Origin: Flexicrinis sp001567485
GTDB taxonomy: Bacteria; Chloroflexota; Anaerolineae; Aggregatilineales; Phototrophicaceae
Direction: 5' to 3'
Assembly: GCA_030263635.1 (NCBI GenBank)
Contig: SZPI01000106.1
Location: 1 to 13,327, forward strand
Length of the DNA: 13,327 nt
The translations under genes and the position numbers were made by a program. Below the pieces are notes generated by a model, which worked only from the letters and a program-made list of their open reading frames with translations, was not told the origin of the DNA and did not search any database. Shown in pieces: positions 6,604-12,863 of this stretch. How positions within the stretch are numbered: position 1 is the first letter of the stretch; every line of letters starts with the position of its first letter.

Positions 6604-8844
6604 ATGATTGACTCCACGATCGTCACAATCGTCCTTGACGGCGTGGTGCTTGCACTCACATTCTCGTTCGTCCTGCTGCTGATCTGGCACAACCTGAGCA
6701 AGCGGCACATCGCGCTCTTGGTGACGCTGCTCGCGCTGGTCGTCGCGTGGAACCTCGGTTCTATCATCACCAAACTGGCCGATCAGTTCGCCCTCGGCAG
6801 CACTATTGTGTCGGCCGCTGCCGTCGTACACGATGCGGGTTTCGCTGCGTCAAGCGTGGCGTTCTATGCGTTTGCCTCGTCGCTCACTGGAACGCGCGCC
6901 GCGCCGCTGCTTCGCGCCGCGTGGCTGGGCATCGGCGCGGTGGTCATCGCGCGGTTGATGTTCTCACCGCTGGTGCTCGTCGAATCGGGGCAGACGACCG
7001 CGCAGCTCTCTCCCTTGCCCATGCTGCTGTTCTTCGCCTACAGCATGTTTGGCGTGTATCAACTCTTCGCGAATCGGCGCAAGCTGACGTCGCCCACGAT
7101 CCTGAGCGGTGCAGCGTTGTTTGTCGTGGGGCAGGGCTTGACGTTTGCGAATCCCGCGCTCGGGATTGTCACGATCTCAACAAATCTATGCTCCGGTGGC
7201 CTTCTCCTGATGACGATTGGCGTTATCCGGCGCGAGATCATCCGTCCTCTCGCCGAACGCGAGCAGCAGATCGCCGCACTGCACAGCCTGAGCAAAGAGA
7301 TCGCCGGACAGCCACAGCTTGACGAGGTACTTGGTCAGATCGCGCTTCAGGCGACGAACTGGATCGGCGGCGATGCTGCCGGCGTCTTTCTGCGTGATGA
7401 CGACCAGTTGTATCTCGCGGCGACATACAACCTGCCGTCGTCTTACCGTGGCTTGAAGATGTCAATCGACAATGGTGTATGCGGGCAGACCGTCCGATCG
7501 GAAAAGGCGCAGCTTGTCGAGAACTACAGACGCGACTGGCGCTTCGAACCTGATCTCCCGCTGGCGGATCACGCCTTCGGCTCATTCACGGCGGTGCCTC
7601 TGACGTATCAAGGTTCGGTTGCCGGCGTGCTTTTCGTCGTGTCAGGTCATCAGGGCCGTATGTTTCGCTCAGACGACGTATTCCGGCTTGAGCTGCTTGC
7701 GCCACAGGCAGCCGTCGCTATCGCGTACAGCGCACTTCTCGATCAACAGCAGCGGCTCCTGCGCCAGATTGAAGCTAACAGCGCACAGCTTGAGTCGCTT
7801 CTACTCAGCACCGAAAATCCCGTGATAGCGGTAGATCGCCGCCTGAACGTGCTGTTTGCAAACCCCGCGGCCCTGAACCTCCTTGATGTCGAGCAAGACA
7901 CCGACGTAAGCAGGATCCGAATTCCGGCCCAGTATTTTCCGCCGTCGCTCAAAGCATTGGCGCGCGATTTGCAGTTGTTCAAGGTTCACGAGTACGAAAT
8001 CGGCCTCGATTCGGTCACGTACCAGTGCCACGTCGCACGACTGGGCAAGATACGCCATGAAGGTTGGGTCGCCGTCATGCACGATGTGAGCCGGCTCAAG
8101 GAACTTGATCGAATGAAGGGCGAGATGATCCGCATGGTCAGTCACGACCTGAAGAATCCGCTGATGGGCGCGATGTTGAACGTCGACCTTCTACGTACAC
8201 GTGAGGACGCGGCGCTGAACGACTCACTCGATGCGCTTGATCGTCAGTTGGATCGCATGGATCGCATCATTCGCGGCGTGTTAGACCTTGAACGGATTCG
8301 TACGGGGCGGCTGCAACGGCTGCCTCATGAGGTGTATCCGATCGTGACGAAAGTGATTCAAGACCTCGACCGGACTCGGCTGGACAAGGGAGTATCTATC
8401 ACCAATGCAGTCGATCCCGCGTTGATCCTTGAGGTCGACGGCGATCAATTCGAACGGGCCTTATCGAACCTCGTCGAAAATGCGATCAAGTTCTCAGAGC
8501 AGGGCAGCAGGGTCACAGTAGAAAGTGAGGTTCGCGAGTCTGATCGGCAGATCGCGATCCACGTGAAAGACACAGGGATCGGGATACCGGCTGAGATTCA
8601 GAGTCAAGTTTTCGACCGATTTTTCCGCGGCCGGCAGCGCGGCTTCGAACACGTCAGTGGAAGCGGCCTTGGATTGGCGCTGGTCAAGGCGATCATGGAA
8701 CTGCACACCGGTGCGGTCTCGCTGAGAAGCGTAGAAGGGCAGGGGAGCTGCTTTACCTTGCTTTTCGGGATGACGGAAAGTGCGCGGCTGACTTCAAGTG
8801 AACAGTCCGGGCGGGCGCTTGGCCCGCCCGAAACACGCGACTAA
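6604..8844 (+). CDS. Membrane sensor histidine kinase (7 TM, GAF-PAS-HisKA-HATPase)
   Basis: This 746-residue second sensor kinase has about seven hydrophobic segments (roughly residues 6-28, 35-56, 66-93, 103-121, 138-155, 164-181 and 186-207), like the 7TM N-termini found in other histidine kinases. Next come a short helical linker (about 210-235), GAF (about 235-385), PAS (about 395-495), HisKA with SHDLKNPL and phospho-acceptor His514, and HATPase_c with N box NLVENAIKFS (Asn622-Asn626), G1 box DTGIGIP (from Asp656) and G2 box GSGLGL (686-691). All catalytic boxes are present, so it should be active. The ATG at 6604 follows the regulator stop by 19 nt; no clear Shine-Dalgarno is seen, so translation may depend on coupling. 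The domain plan resembles the first kinase, but the membrane part and GAF number differ, so the two are related rather than recent duplicates. Its last bases hold a hairpin and overlap the convergent gene's stop codon. Confidence 0.93.
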   Translation: MIDSTIVTIVLDGVVLALTFSFVLLLIWHNLSKRHIALLVTLLALVVAWNLGSIITKLADQFALGSTIVSAAAVVHDAGFAASSVAFYAFASSLTGTRAAPLLRAAWLGIGAVVIARLMFSPLVLVESGQTTAQLSPLPMLLFFAYSMFGVYQLFANRRKLTSPTILSGAALFVVGQGLTFANPALGIVTISTNLCSGGLLLMTIGVIRREIIRPLAEREQQIAALHSLSKEIAGQPQLDEVLGQIALQATNWIGGDAAGVFLRDDDQLYLAATYNLPSSYRGLKMSIDNGVCGQTVRSEKAQLVENYRRDWRFEPDLPLADHAFGSFTAVPLTYQGSVAGVLFVVSGHQGRMFRSDDVFRLELLAPQAAVAIAYSALLDQQQRLLRQIEANSAQLESLLLSTENPVIAVDRRLNVLFANPAALNLLDVEQDTDVSRIRIPAQYFPPSLKALARDLQLFKVHEYEIGLDSVTYQCHVARLGKIRHEGWVAVMHDVSRLKELDRMKGEMIRMVSHDLKNPLMGAMLNVDLLRTREDAALNDSLDALDRQLDRMDRIIRGVLDLERIRTGRLQRLPHEVYPIVTKVIQDLDRTRLDKGVSITNAVDPALILEVDGDQFERALSNLVENAIKFSEQGSRVTVESEVRESDRQIAIHVKDTGIGIPAEIQSQVFDRFFRGRQRGFEHVSGSGLGLALVKAIMELHTGAVSLRSVEGQGSCFTLLFGMTESARLTSSEQSGRALGPPETRD
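8808..8830. terminator. GC-rich hairpin, possible terminator for the SCP2 gene
   Basis: A perfect 9-bp inverted repeat (CGGGCGGGC / GCCCGCCCG) with a 5-nt loop lies inside the last codons of the second kinase gene, 10 nt past the stop of the convergent minus-strand gene. Neither side carries a strong T-run: the minus-strand downstream side begins GACTGTTCACTTGA. It could act as a weak intrinsic or bidirectional terminator or as an mRNA 3'-end stabiliser. The structure is certain; the function is inferred. Confidence 0.5.
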
Positions 8845-9161
8845 AGCGCGAACATACTCTGCATCTTGATTCCCAAGCCCATATCACCCTGAACCTTCAG
8901 TTTTCCCATCATGAAGGCGTTGATGACCGAGGTCTTTCCAGCCGCGACGTCAAGCCACGTATCCGCGGTCGATTTGATCGTGATCTTGGGGTTCTCGGCA
9001 GCGCCTTCACCGGCGACCACCTTACCATCGGCTACTTTGACCCAGTAAAGGCCGCCGTTTTCGCCGCTGAAATCAAACTGAATGACGGCGTCCACGCCCA
9101 TCGCCTTGTCAGGCTTAAAGCGTGCTACCATCTGCTCGAACACGGATGACAAGTCAGTCAT
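8841..9161 (-). CDS. SCP2 sterol-binding-domain protein
   Basis: This 106-residue protein consists of a single SCP2-like fold, a small hydrophobic-ligand-binding domain found alone or fused to enzymes in many bacteria. Family features include an amphipathic N-terminal helix (SSVFEQMVARF), beta strands AVIQFDFSG and GLYWVKVADGKV, the strand KITIKSTADTWLDVAAGK, and the C-terminal NAFMMGKLKVQGDMGLGIKMQSMF. There is no signal peptide or membrane segment, so it should be cytoplasmic. The natural ligand is unknown; a lipid or acyl compound is the usual guess for the family. ATG at 9161-9159 is chosen because AGGAG (9171-9175) sits 9 nt upstream; a GTG two codons earlier is only 3 nt from that site. 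The TAG stop (8843-8841) overlaps the TAA of the convergent kinase gene. The promoter is likely shared with the divergent gene at 9263. Confidence 0.9.
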   Translation of the reverse strand: MTDLSSVFEQMVARFKPDKAMGVDAVIQFDFSGENGGLYWVKVADGKVVAGEGAAENPKITIKSTADTWLDVAAGKTSVINAFMMGKLKVQGDMGLGIKMQSMFAL

Positions 9162-9170
9162 CTTCACTGG

Positions 9171-9175
9171 CTCCT
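9171..9175 (-). promoter_or_regulatory. Shine-Dalgarno that selects the SCP2-gene start
   Basis: AGGAG on the minus strand lies 9 nt before the ATG at 9161 and only 3 nt before the alternative GTG at 9167, which argues for the ATG. Confidence 0.65.
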
Positions 9176-9193
9176 AATCTGTCGTTCCAATGA

Positions 9194-9220
9194 TTGCTAT
9201 AACGATGCGGGTAGTATACT
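9194..9220 (+). promoter_or_regulatory. Candidate promoter for the TolB-like gene
   Basis: TTGCTA (9194-9199) and TATACT (9215-9220) form a sigma70-type pair with a short 15-nt spacer. The -10 matches the consensus at 5 of 6 positions. Transcription would start near 9227, about 35 nt before the ATG at 9263. The -10 lies in the palindrome AGTATACT, which also provides a -10 on the other strand. Confidence 0.45.
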
Positions 9221-9241
9221 CGCAAAGTCCGCGCCACCCAA
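9213..9241 (-). promoter_or_regulatory. Candidate promoter for the SCP2 gene, sharing a palindromic -10
   Basis: Read on the minus strand, TTGGGT (9241-9236) is followed after 17 nt by TATACT (9218-9213). The spacing is ideal, the -35 is weak and the -10 matches 5 of 6. Transcription would start near 9206, about 45 nt before the ATG at 9161. Confidence 0.4.
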
Positions 9242-9250
9242 GACTGACGC

Positions 9251-9254
9251 GAGG
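9251..9254 (+). promoter_or_regulatory. Shine-Dalgarno of the TolB-like gene
   Basis: GAGG ends 8 nt before the ATG at 9263. A closer out-of-frame ATG-ATG-TGA at 9255 and an in-frame GTG at 9260 are less well spaced. Confidence 0.55.
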
Positions 9255-9262
9255 ATGATGTG

Positions 9263-10354
9263 ATGCGTGTATATCTGCGCATTCTTACAGTCGTATGGTT
9301 GCTGGCACTCAGTGCTTTGACCGGTGCACAGGACGCATCCGATCTGTTTGGGCAGGGTATGATCGCATACATCGGCACGGATCATAACGTCTATATTCTG
9401 CGGCCCGGAATCGACGAACATCCAACAGCGCTCACCTCGGACAGCGCAGGCAATCGGCGGTATGTCTTTCCGACATGGTCGACGGATGACCGGCTCGCGT
9501 TCTTCTGCTGCGATCTCACGTTTTCCGACAAGTTCGTGTTGCAGGTGTTCGTCGCATCATCCGACCTGACCGCGGCAAAACTGCTGTATGAGGCGGAGAA
9601 CGAAGGTTATACCTATGCCTACTGGTCACCCAGCGCCTGCGACGAAGGATCGATCTGCCGTGATCTCGCGGTTTTGGTGACGCGGCTCAGCGACACGTTC
9701 AAGGTGGAGCTGATCCGGCAGTCTGATGGGGTGGTATCGGTTCGCACGGCAGGTGCCGGCGCGCCCTTCTACTTTAGCTGGAATGGCGACGGGCATCGAA
9801 ACAACCGGCAGGTATCGCTCTTCGACACCGCGTCCAGTGCAGAAGCGAGCGATCTTTCCGTCGTGCCCAACGGGTTTCAGGCGCCAGCTTGGGCGCCGAC
9901 CGGGGACAAAGCCGCTCTCGTTCTCGCCGAGGGGCAGACGCAGACGAATGCCCTCGTTATCATCGACGGAGACAGCCAGACCGTTCTCGTGCGGGGGATT
10001 CCGCAATTCGTGCGGGGATTTCCCAATACAGTCGCGATGAGCTGGTCACCAGATGGAAAGTACATCGCATATCGTGCGGTGAACCGGCTTGGGGCCAGCA
10101 CACTGCTCGTCGTTGATGTCGAGACGGCCCAACTTACGGTAAGTTCTGATGATCTTGACGTCCTCGCCTTCTTTTGGTCGCCAGATAGCAAAAAGATCGC
10201 CTACATCACGCCGGGAACACAAGGAGAACCAAGCGCAAACGGCGGTATTGTGACCCGGATTATTTCGACCAGTTTTCACAGAGTCACCGGGTTTGGTCAC
10301 CGGATGGGCGATACCTTACGTATGCCGAGCAGGTCGAAGGCGCTCCGTCATTAA
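9263..10354 (+). CDS. Secreted TolB/WD40-like beta-propeller protein, C-terminus frameshifted
   Basis: The protein as encoded has 363 residues. It opens with a signal peptide (MRVYLRILTVVWLLALSALTGAQ), then blade-like repeats marked by WSTDDRLAFF, YWSPSACDE, AWAPTGDKAAL, SWSPDGKYIAY and FWSPDSKKIAY, typical of TolB/WD40-like propellers. It is probably exported and may bind protein or another surface ligand; no catalytic residues are recognisable. The last roughly 35 residues (from about GGIVTRIISTSFHR to the TAA at 10352-10354) do not look like a propeller. The next frame instead carries YFDQFSQSHRVWSPDGRY and further propeller sequence to 10437. A -1 shift, together with a likely loss of some sequence near 10225-10265, therefore separates the two parts. 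The start is ATG 9263 with GAGG 8 nt upstream. The gene heads the envelope cluster. Confidence 0.78.
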   Translation: MRVYLRILTVVWLLALSALTGAQDASDLFGQGMIAYIGTDHNVYILRPGIDEHPTALTSDSAGNRRYVFPTWSTDDRLAFFCCDLTFSDKFVLQVFVASSDLTAAKLLYEAENEGYTYAYWSPSACDEGSICRDLAVLVTRLSDTFKVELIRQSDGVVSVRTAGAGAPFYFSWNGDGHRNNRQVSLFDTASSAEASDLSVVPNGFQAPAWAPTGDKAALVLAEGQTQTNALVIIDGDSQTVLVRGIPQFVRGFPNTVAMSWSPDGKYIAYRAVNRLGASTLLVVDVETAQLTVSSDDLDVLAFFWSPDSKKIAYITPGTQGEPSANGGIVTRIISTSFHRVTGFGHRMGDTLRMPSRSKALRH

Positions 10355-10437
10355 TCTCCGTCCTTGACACACAGTCAGACCGTCCAGTAGTTTGGAACCC
10401 GGCACACGGTGAATTCTCGACTTGGAGCTTCAATTAG
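10258..10437 (+). pseudogene. Out-of-frame C-terminal end of the TolB-like gene
   Basis: In the frame one base back from the main gene, the DNA encodes DYFDQFSQSHRVWSPDGRY, then LTYAEQ, LISVLDTQ and a final STWSFN before TAG at 10435-10437. FDQ...SHR.WSPD followed by a closing Trp-rich strand is what I recall as the usual end of this Chloroflexota propeller family, so this is the native C-terminus of the gene above. The junction cannot be placed exactly, because both frames are open across about 10210-10264. The third frame has a stop at 10251-10253. Confidence 0.75.
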
Positions 10438-10440
10438 CCC

Positions 10441-12000
10441 TTGAAACGTGTTGCATTTGGATTGATCGTCCTTCTCGCTGCGGCCTGCACCAGCGCGCCG
10501 GAGTCACGCGTTGTCTTTGTCACGGCGACACCAAGCATCATCCCCCCCGACGCACCGACAGATGCTCAACCTCCAGTCGTGACGGTTGGCACAGCTGATC
10601 CCGCCGATACGGCGGCCACCTTGGCAAGCGGAGGACTTCAACTCGCGTCCGCTTCACAGGAAACGCGTGTCCACACCGTGAACGCCGGTGAAACCCTATT
10701 TGCCATCGCAGAGCAGTACGAAACGACCGTGGATACCCTTGTTGAACTCAACCAACTGGAGAATCCAGACCTCTTGTTCGTTGGACAGCAGCTGCGCGTT
10801 CCCGGCGGGCCAACCCTGATTACGCCATCAGTTCAGCTCTTGCCCGTGGGCAGTCTTGTGCGCGGCCCCGCCAGCCCACGGCAGTCAGCCGGGTTGACAG
10901 CACGTTTCTCCGGCTACTTCGCTGGCCTTACAGAACCTGTCGAAGACCGTACGGCGACCGGTGATCGCGTAATGCATTCGCTGTCGGCGGCACAGATCAT
11001 TGACCGGGTGGCTGTTGAAAACAGTGTCGATCCGCGCGTGCTGCTGGCGACGCTGGAATATCGAGCCGGGTGGATCACGCAATCAAACCCGGCTAACGTT
11101 CGTGAGCCACTCGTAGACATTGAGGACTCGCTTCCCGTCAACCGCACCGGTTTGTATCGGCAGGTCTCATGGCTCGCCAACGAGTTGAATCGTGGCTACT
11201 ACCAACACAAGTACGGCGATCTAACAATTCTCGAGCTTGATGGTGGCATACGCCTCCAGATCGATCCCAGTTTGAACTCCGAAACCGTGGCGATACTGCG
11301 CGCCCTATCGTTGGGTAGAACCGCTGCCGACTGGTTAGCTGACGTCAGCCTGTCGGGTTGGTATGCGACATACATTCAACTTTTTGGTGAACCTCAGTCG
11401 ATAGATGATGCACTCTGGATACAACCTGTAAGACTGGCGCTGCCGTTTACACGCGGGGAGACATGGCTGTTCACGGGCGGGCCCCACGGCGGGTGGGGTT
11501 CAGGCAGCGCGTGGTCTGCGCTCGATTTCGCACCGCCGGATGAGTCGAACGACGACCTGTGTTACATCTCGGCAGTTCCGGCTCGCGCCTCAGCCGACGG
11601 GGTTATTGCGTATCGGGATACCGGAACGCTGATTCTAGATCTCGATGGCGACGGTGACGAACGCACCGGATGGACACTGTTCTACCTGCACCTGACCACG
11701 GACAGCATGCCTCCACTGGGCACCCGCGTCACGGCCGGTGATCCGCTCGGTTTCCCCTCGTGCGAAGGCGGTGTATCGACGGCGACGCACCTTCACATCG
11801 CCCGCCGGTACAACGGCGAGTGGATCCCTGCGGACTGTTCGGCGTGTGCTGGCGGTTCTGCGTTCAGCTTCACCTTAGGCGGCTGGGAAAGTGTAGGTCT
11901 CGCAGGTCAAGAATATCAGGGCAGGCTCGTCCGAGGTGTGGACGAGCGTGTAGCAGAACAAACTCGAACTGATCCGATCAATAGAGTTACCCATGACTAG
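10441..12000 (+). CDS. LysM and M23 peptidase lipoprotein (peptidoglycan hydrolase)
   Basis: The 519-residue product starts MKRVAFGLIVLLAAAC, a lipoprotein signal with Cys16 as the likely lipidated residue. A Thr/Pro-rich linker leads to a LysM glycan-binding domain (about 77-121), a helical region (about 180-330) of unknown role, and an M23 metallopeptidase domain (about 340-480) with probable zinc ligands His349, Asp362 and His452, and His417 and His450 as other active-site residues (YLHL and THLHI motifs). M23 enzymes cut peptide bonds in cell-wall cross-links, so cell-wall remodelling or attack on other cells is likely. The His349-Asp362 gap of 13 matches LasA-type (M23A) enzymes as I recall them, not the short HxxxD of LytM types. 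The start is TTG: an in-frame TAG at 10435-10437 blocks any upstream start, and GGAG at 10424-10427 is a somewhat distant Shine-Dalgarno. The end overlaps the next gene by 8 nt. Confidence 0.88.
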   Translation: MKRVAFGLIVLLAAACTSAPESRVVFVTATPSIIPPDAPTDAQPPVVTVGTADPADTAATLASGGLQLASASQETRVHTVNAGETLFAIAEQYETTVDTLVELNQLENPDLLFVGQQLRVPGGPTLITPSVQLLPVGSLVRGPASPRQSAGLTARFSGYFAGLTEPVEDRTATGDRVMHSLSAAQIIDRVAVENSVDPRVLLATLEYRAGWITQSNPANVREPLVDIEDSLPVNRTGLYRQVSWLANELNRGYYQHKYGDLTILELDGGIRLQIDPSLNSETVAILRALSLGRTAADWLADVSLSGWYATYIQLFGEPQSIDDALWIQPVRLALPFTRGETWLFTGGPHGGWGSGSAWSALDFAPPDESNDDLCYISAVPARASADGVIAYRDTGTLILDLDGDGDERTGWTLFYLHLTTDSMPPLGTRVTAGDPLGFPSCEGGVSTATHLHIARRYNGEWIPADCSACAGGSAFSFTLGGWESVGLAGQEYQGRLVRGVDERVAEQTRTDPINRVTHD

Positions 12001-12793
12001 AAACCCCTCATCATCAAAGCGGTTTGCCGCGTTTGCGACCGCTTCCATGGCACTTTTGCTGCTGGTTGGGCCAGCCGCGGCGCAGGCAGAGCCAACACCG
12101 ATTGTCGTACAGCTTGCGACGGCCACGCCGCTTCCAGTGCTCGGCGCCCCTTCGCCGACGCCAGTTGTCCCCGATCCAACCGCGACCGAAATTGGGCCGA
12201 CGCAGATCGAGGCGCTATCGAGTGTCAATGTACGTGCAGAAGCTTCGACCGAAGCGGCTCGCCTCGGACTCATCGTCCCCGGTGAGCGATATGCGGCGAC
12301 CGGCCGCTATTTCCGTTGGATCCAGTTTCGTTATCCTAACTCGCCGTCTGGTTATGGGTGGGTGTATGATGAACTCGTTCAGATCATCGGCGATCCCAGC
12401 CTCATCCCGGATTTGTCCGTCTCACAGGCCCCCACCGATCCGCTTGTGGCGGCGGCAACTCAGACAGCAGCAGCAATCGTCTCGCAGCCCGGTGGCGATC
12501 TGACCGCGACGGCGAACGCGCGCGTGCTATCCGGCCCGGTCGGCGTTGATCCAAACGCAACAGCAGCTGACGTTCTCGTCGATGCTCAGGGAATCGAACG
12601 CCTCCCGACATTCACGCCTGTGCCGAACATCGACGAAGACATCGCCGCCGCGTCCGTTCAGCCCACAGCCACGACCGAGCCGTCGCTCCTGCCGATCGCA
12701 CTCGAACCGGGTGGGGTTCCACCCCTAGTGCCAATCGTCGTCCTTATCGGTTCCGGCATGCTTGGACTGATCCTCAGTTTCCGGCGGCGTTAG
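11993..12793 (+). CDS. Exported SH3b-domain protein with C-terminal membrane anchor
   Basis: The 266-residue protein has a Sec signal peptide (hydrophobic stretch about residues 11-30, cleavage near AAAQA), a Thr/Pro-rich linker, a bacterial SH3 domain (about 72-133, with SSVNVRAEAS...GLIVPGERYAATGRYFRWIQF...GYGWVYDELV), a long Ala/Thr/Pro-rich low-complexity region, and one C-terminal transmembrane segment (about 244-263) ending in Arg-Arg-Arg. It should sit as a type I membrane protein with the SH3b domain outside. SH3b domains often bind cell-wall components, which fits the LysM/M23 gene just upstream. No LPXTG sortase motif precedes the anchor. The ATG lies inside the end of the upstream gene (8-nt overlap), there is no good Shine-Dalgarno, and translational coupling is likely. 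Confidence 0.85.
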   Translation: MTRNPSSSKRFAAFATASMALLLLVGPAAAQAEPTPIVVQLATATPLPVLGAPSPTPVVPDPTATEIGPTQIEALSSVNVRAEASTEAARLGLIVPGERYAATGRYFRWIQFRYPNSPSGYGWVYDELVQIIGDPSLIPDLSVSQAPTDPLVAAATQTAAAIVSQPGGDLTATANARVLSGPVGVDPNATAADVLVDAQGIERLPTFTPVPNIDEDIAAASVQPTATTEPSLLPIALEPGGVPPLVPIVVLIGSGMLGLILSFRRR

Positions 12794-12805
12794 CCGGATG
12801 TGGCA

Positions 12806-12833
12806 TTGAATCACGCGCGATTGTCCGTATCAT
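12806..12833 (+). promoter_or_regulatory. Candidate promoter for the HisS/HisZ-like gene
   Basis: TTGAAT (12806-12811) and TATCAT (12828-12833) are separated by 16 nt and match the sigma70 consensus at 4 of 6 and 5 of 6 positions. The pair lies in the 70-nt gap after the SH3b gene, about 30 nt before the ATG. It suggests that the following gene starts a new transcription unit. Confidence 0.45.
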
Positions 12834-12863
12834 TGCAGCCATTCTCCGTTACAAGGTTGCATC

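Noticed and set aside
6747..7322. 191-codon plus-strand open frame inside the second kinase gene
   Set aside because: An out-of-frame reading of the membrane and GAF region, Arg/Cys-rich, with no recognisable domain.
10225..10264. Programmed -1 frameshift in the propeller gene
   Set aside because: No X-XXY-YYZ slippery heptamer in frame, no obvious downstream stem, and apparent loss of family sequence at the junction; an indel or assembly error is simpler.
12780..12798. Small inverted repeat TCCGGC / GCCGGA around the stop of the SH3b gene
   Set aside because: Only 6 bp with a 7-nt loop and no T-run after it; too weak to call a terminator.
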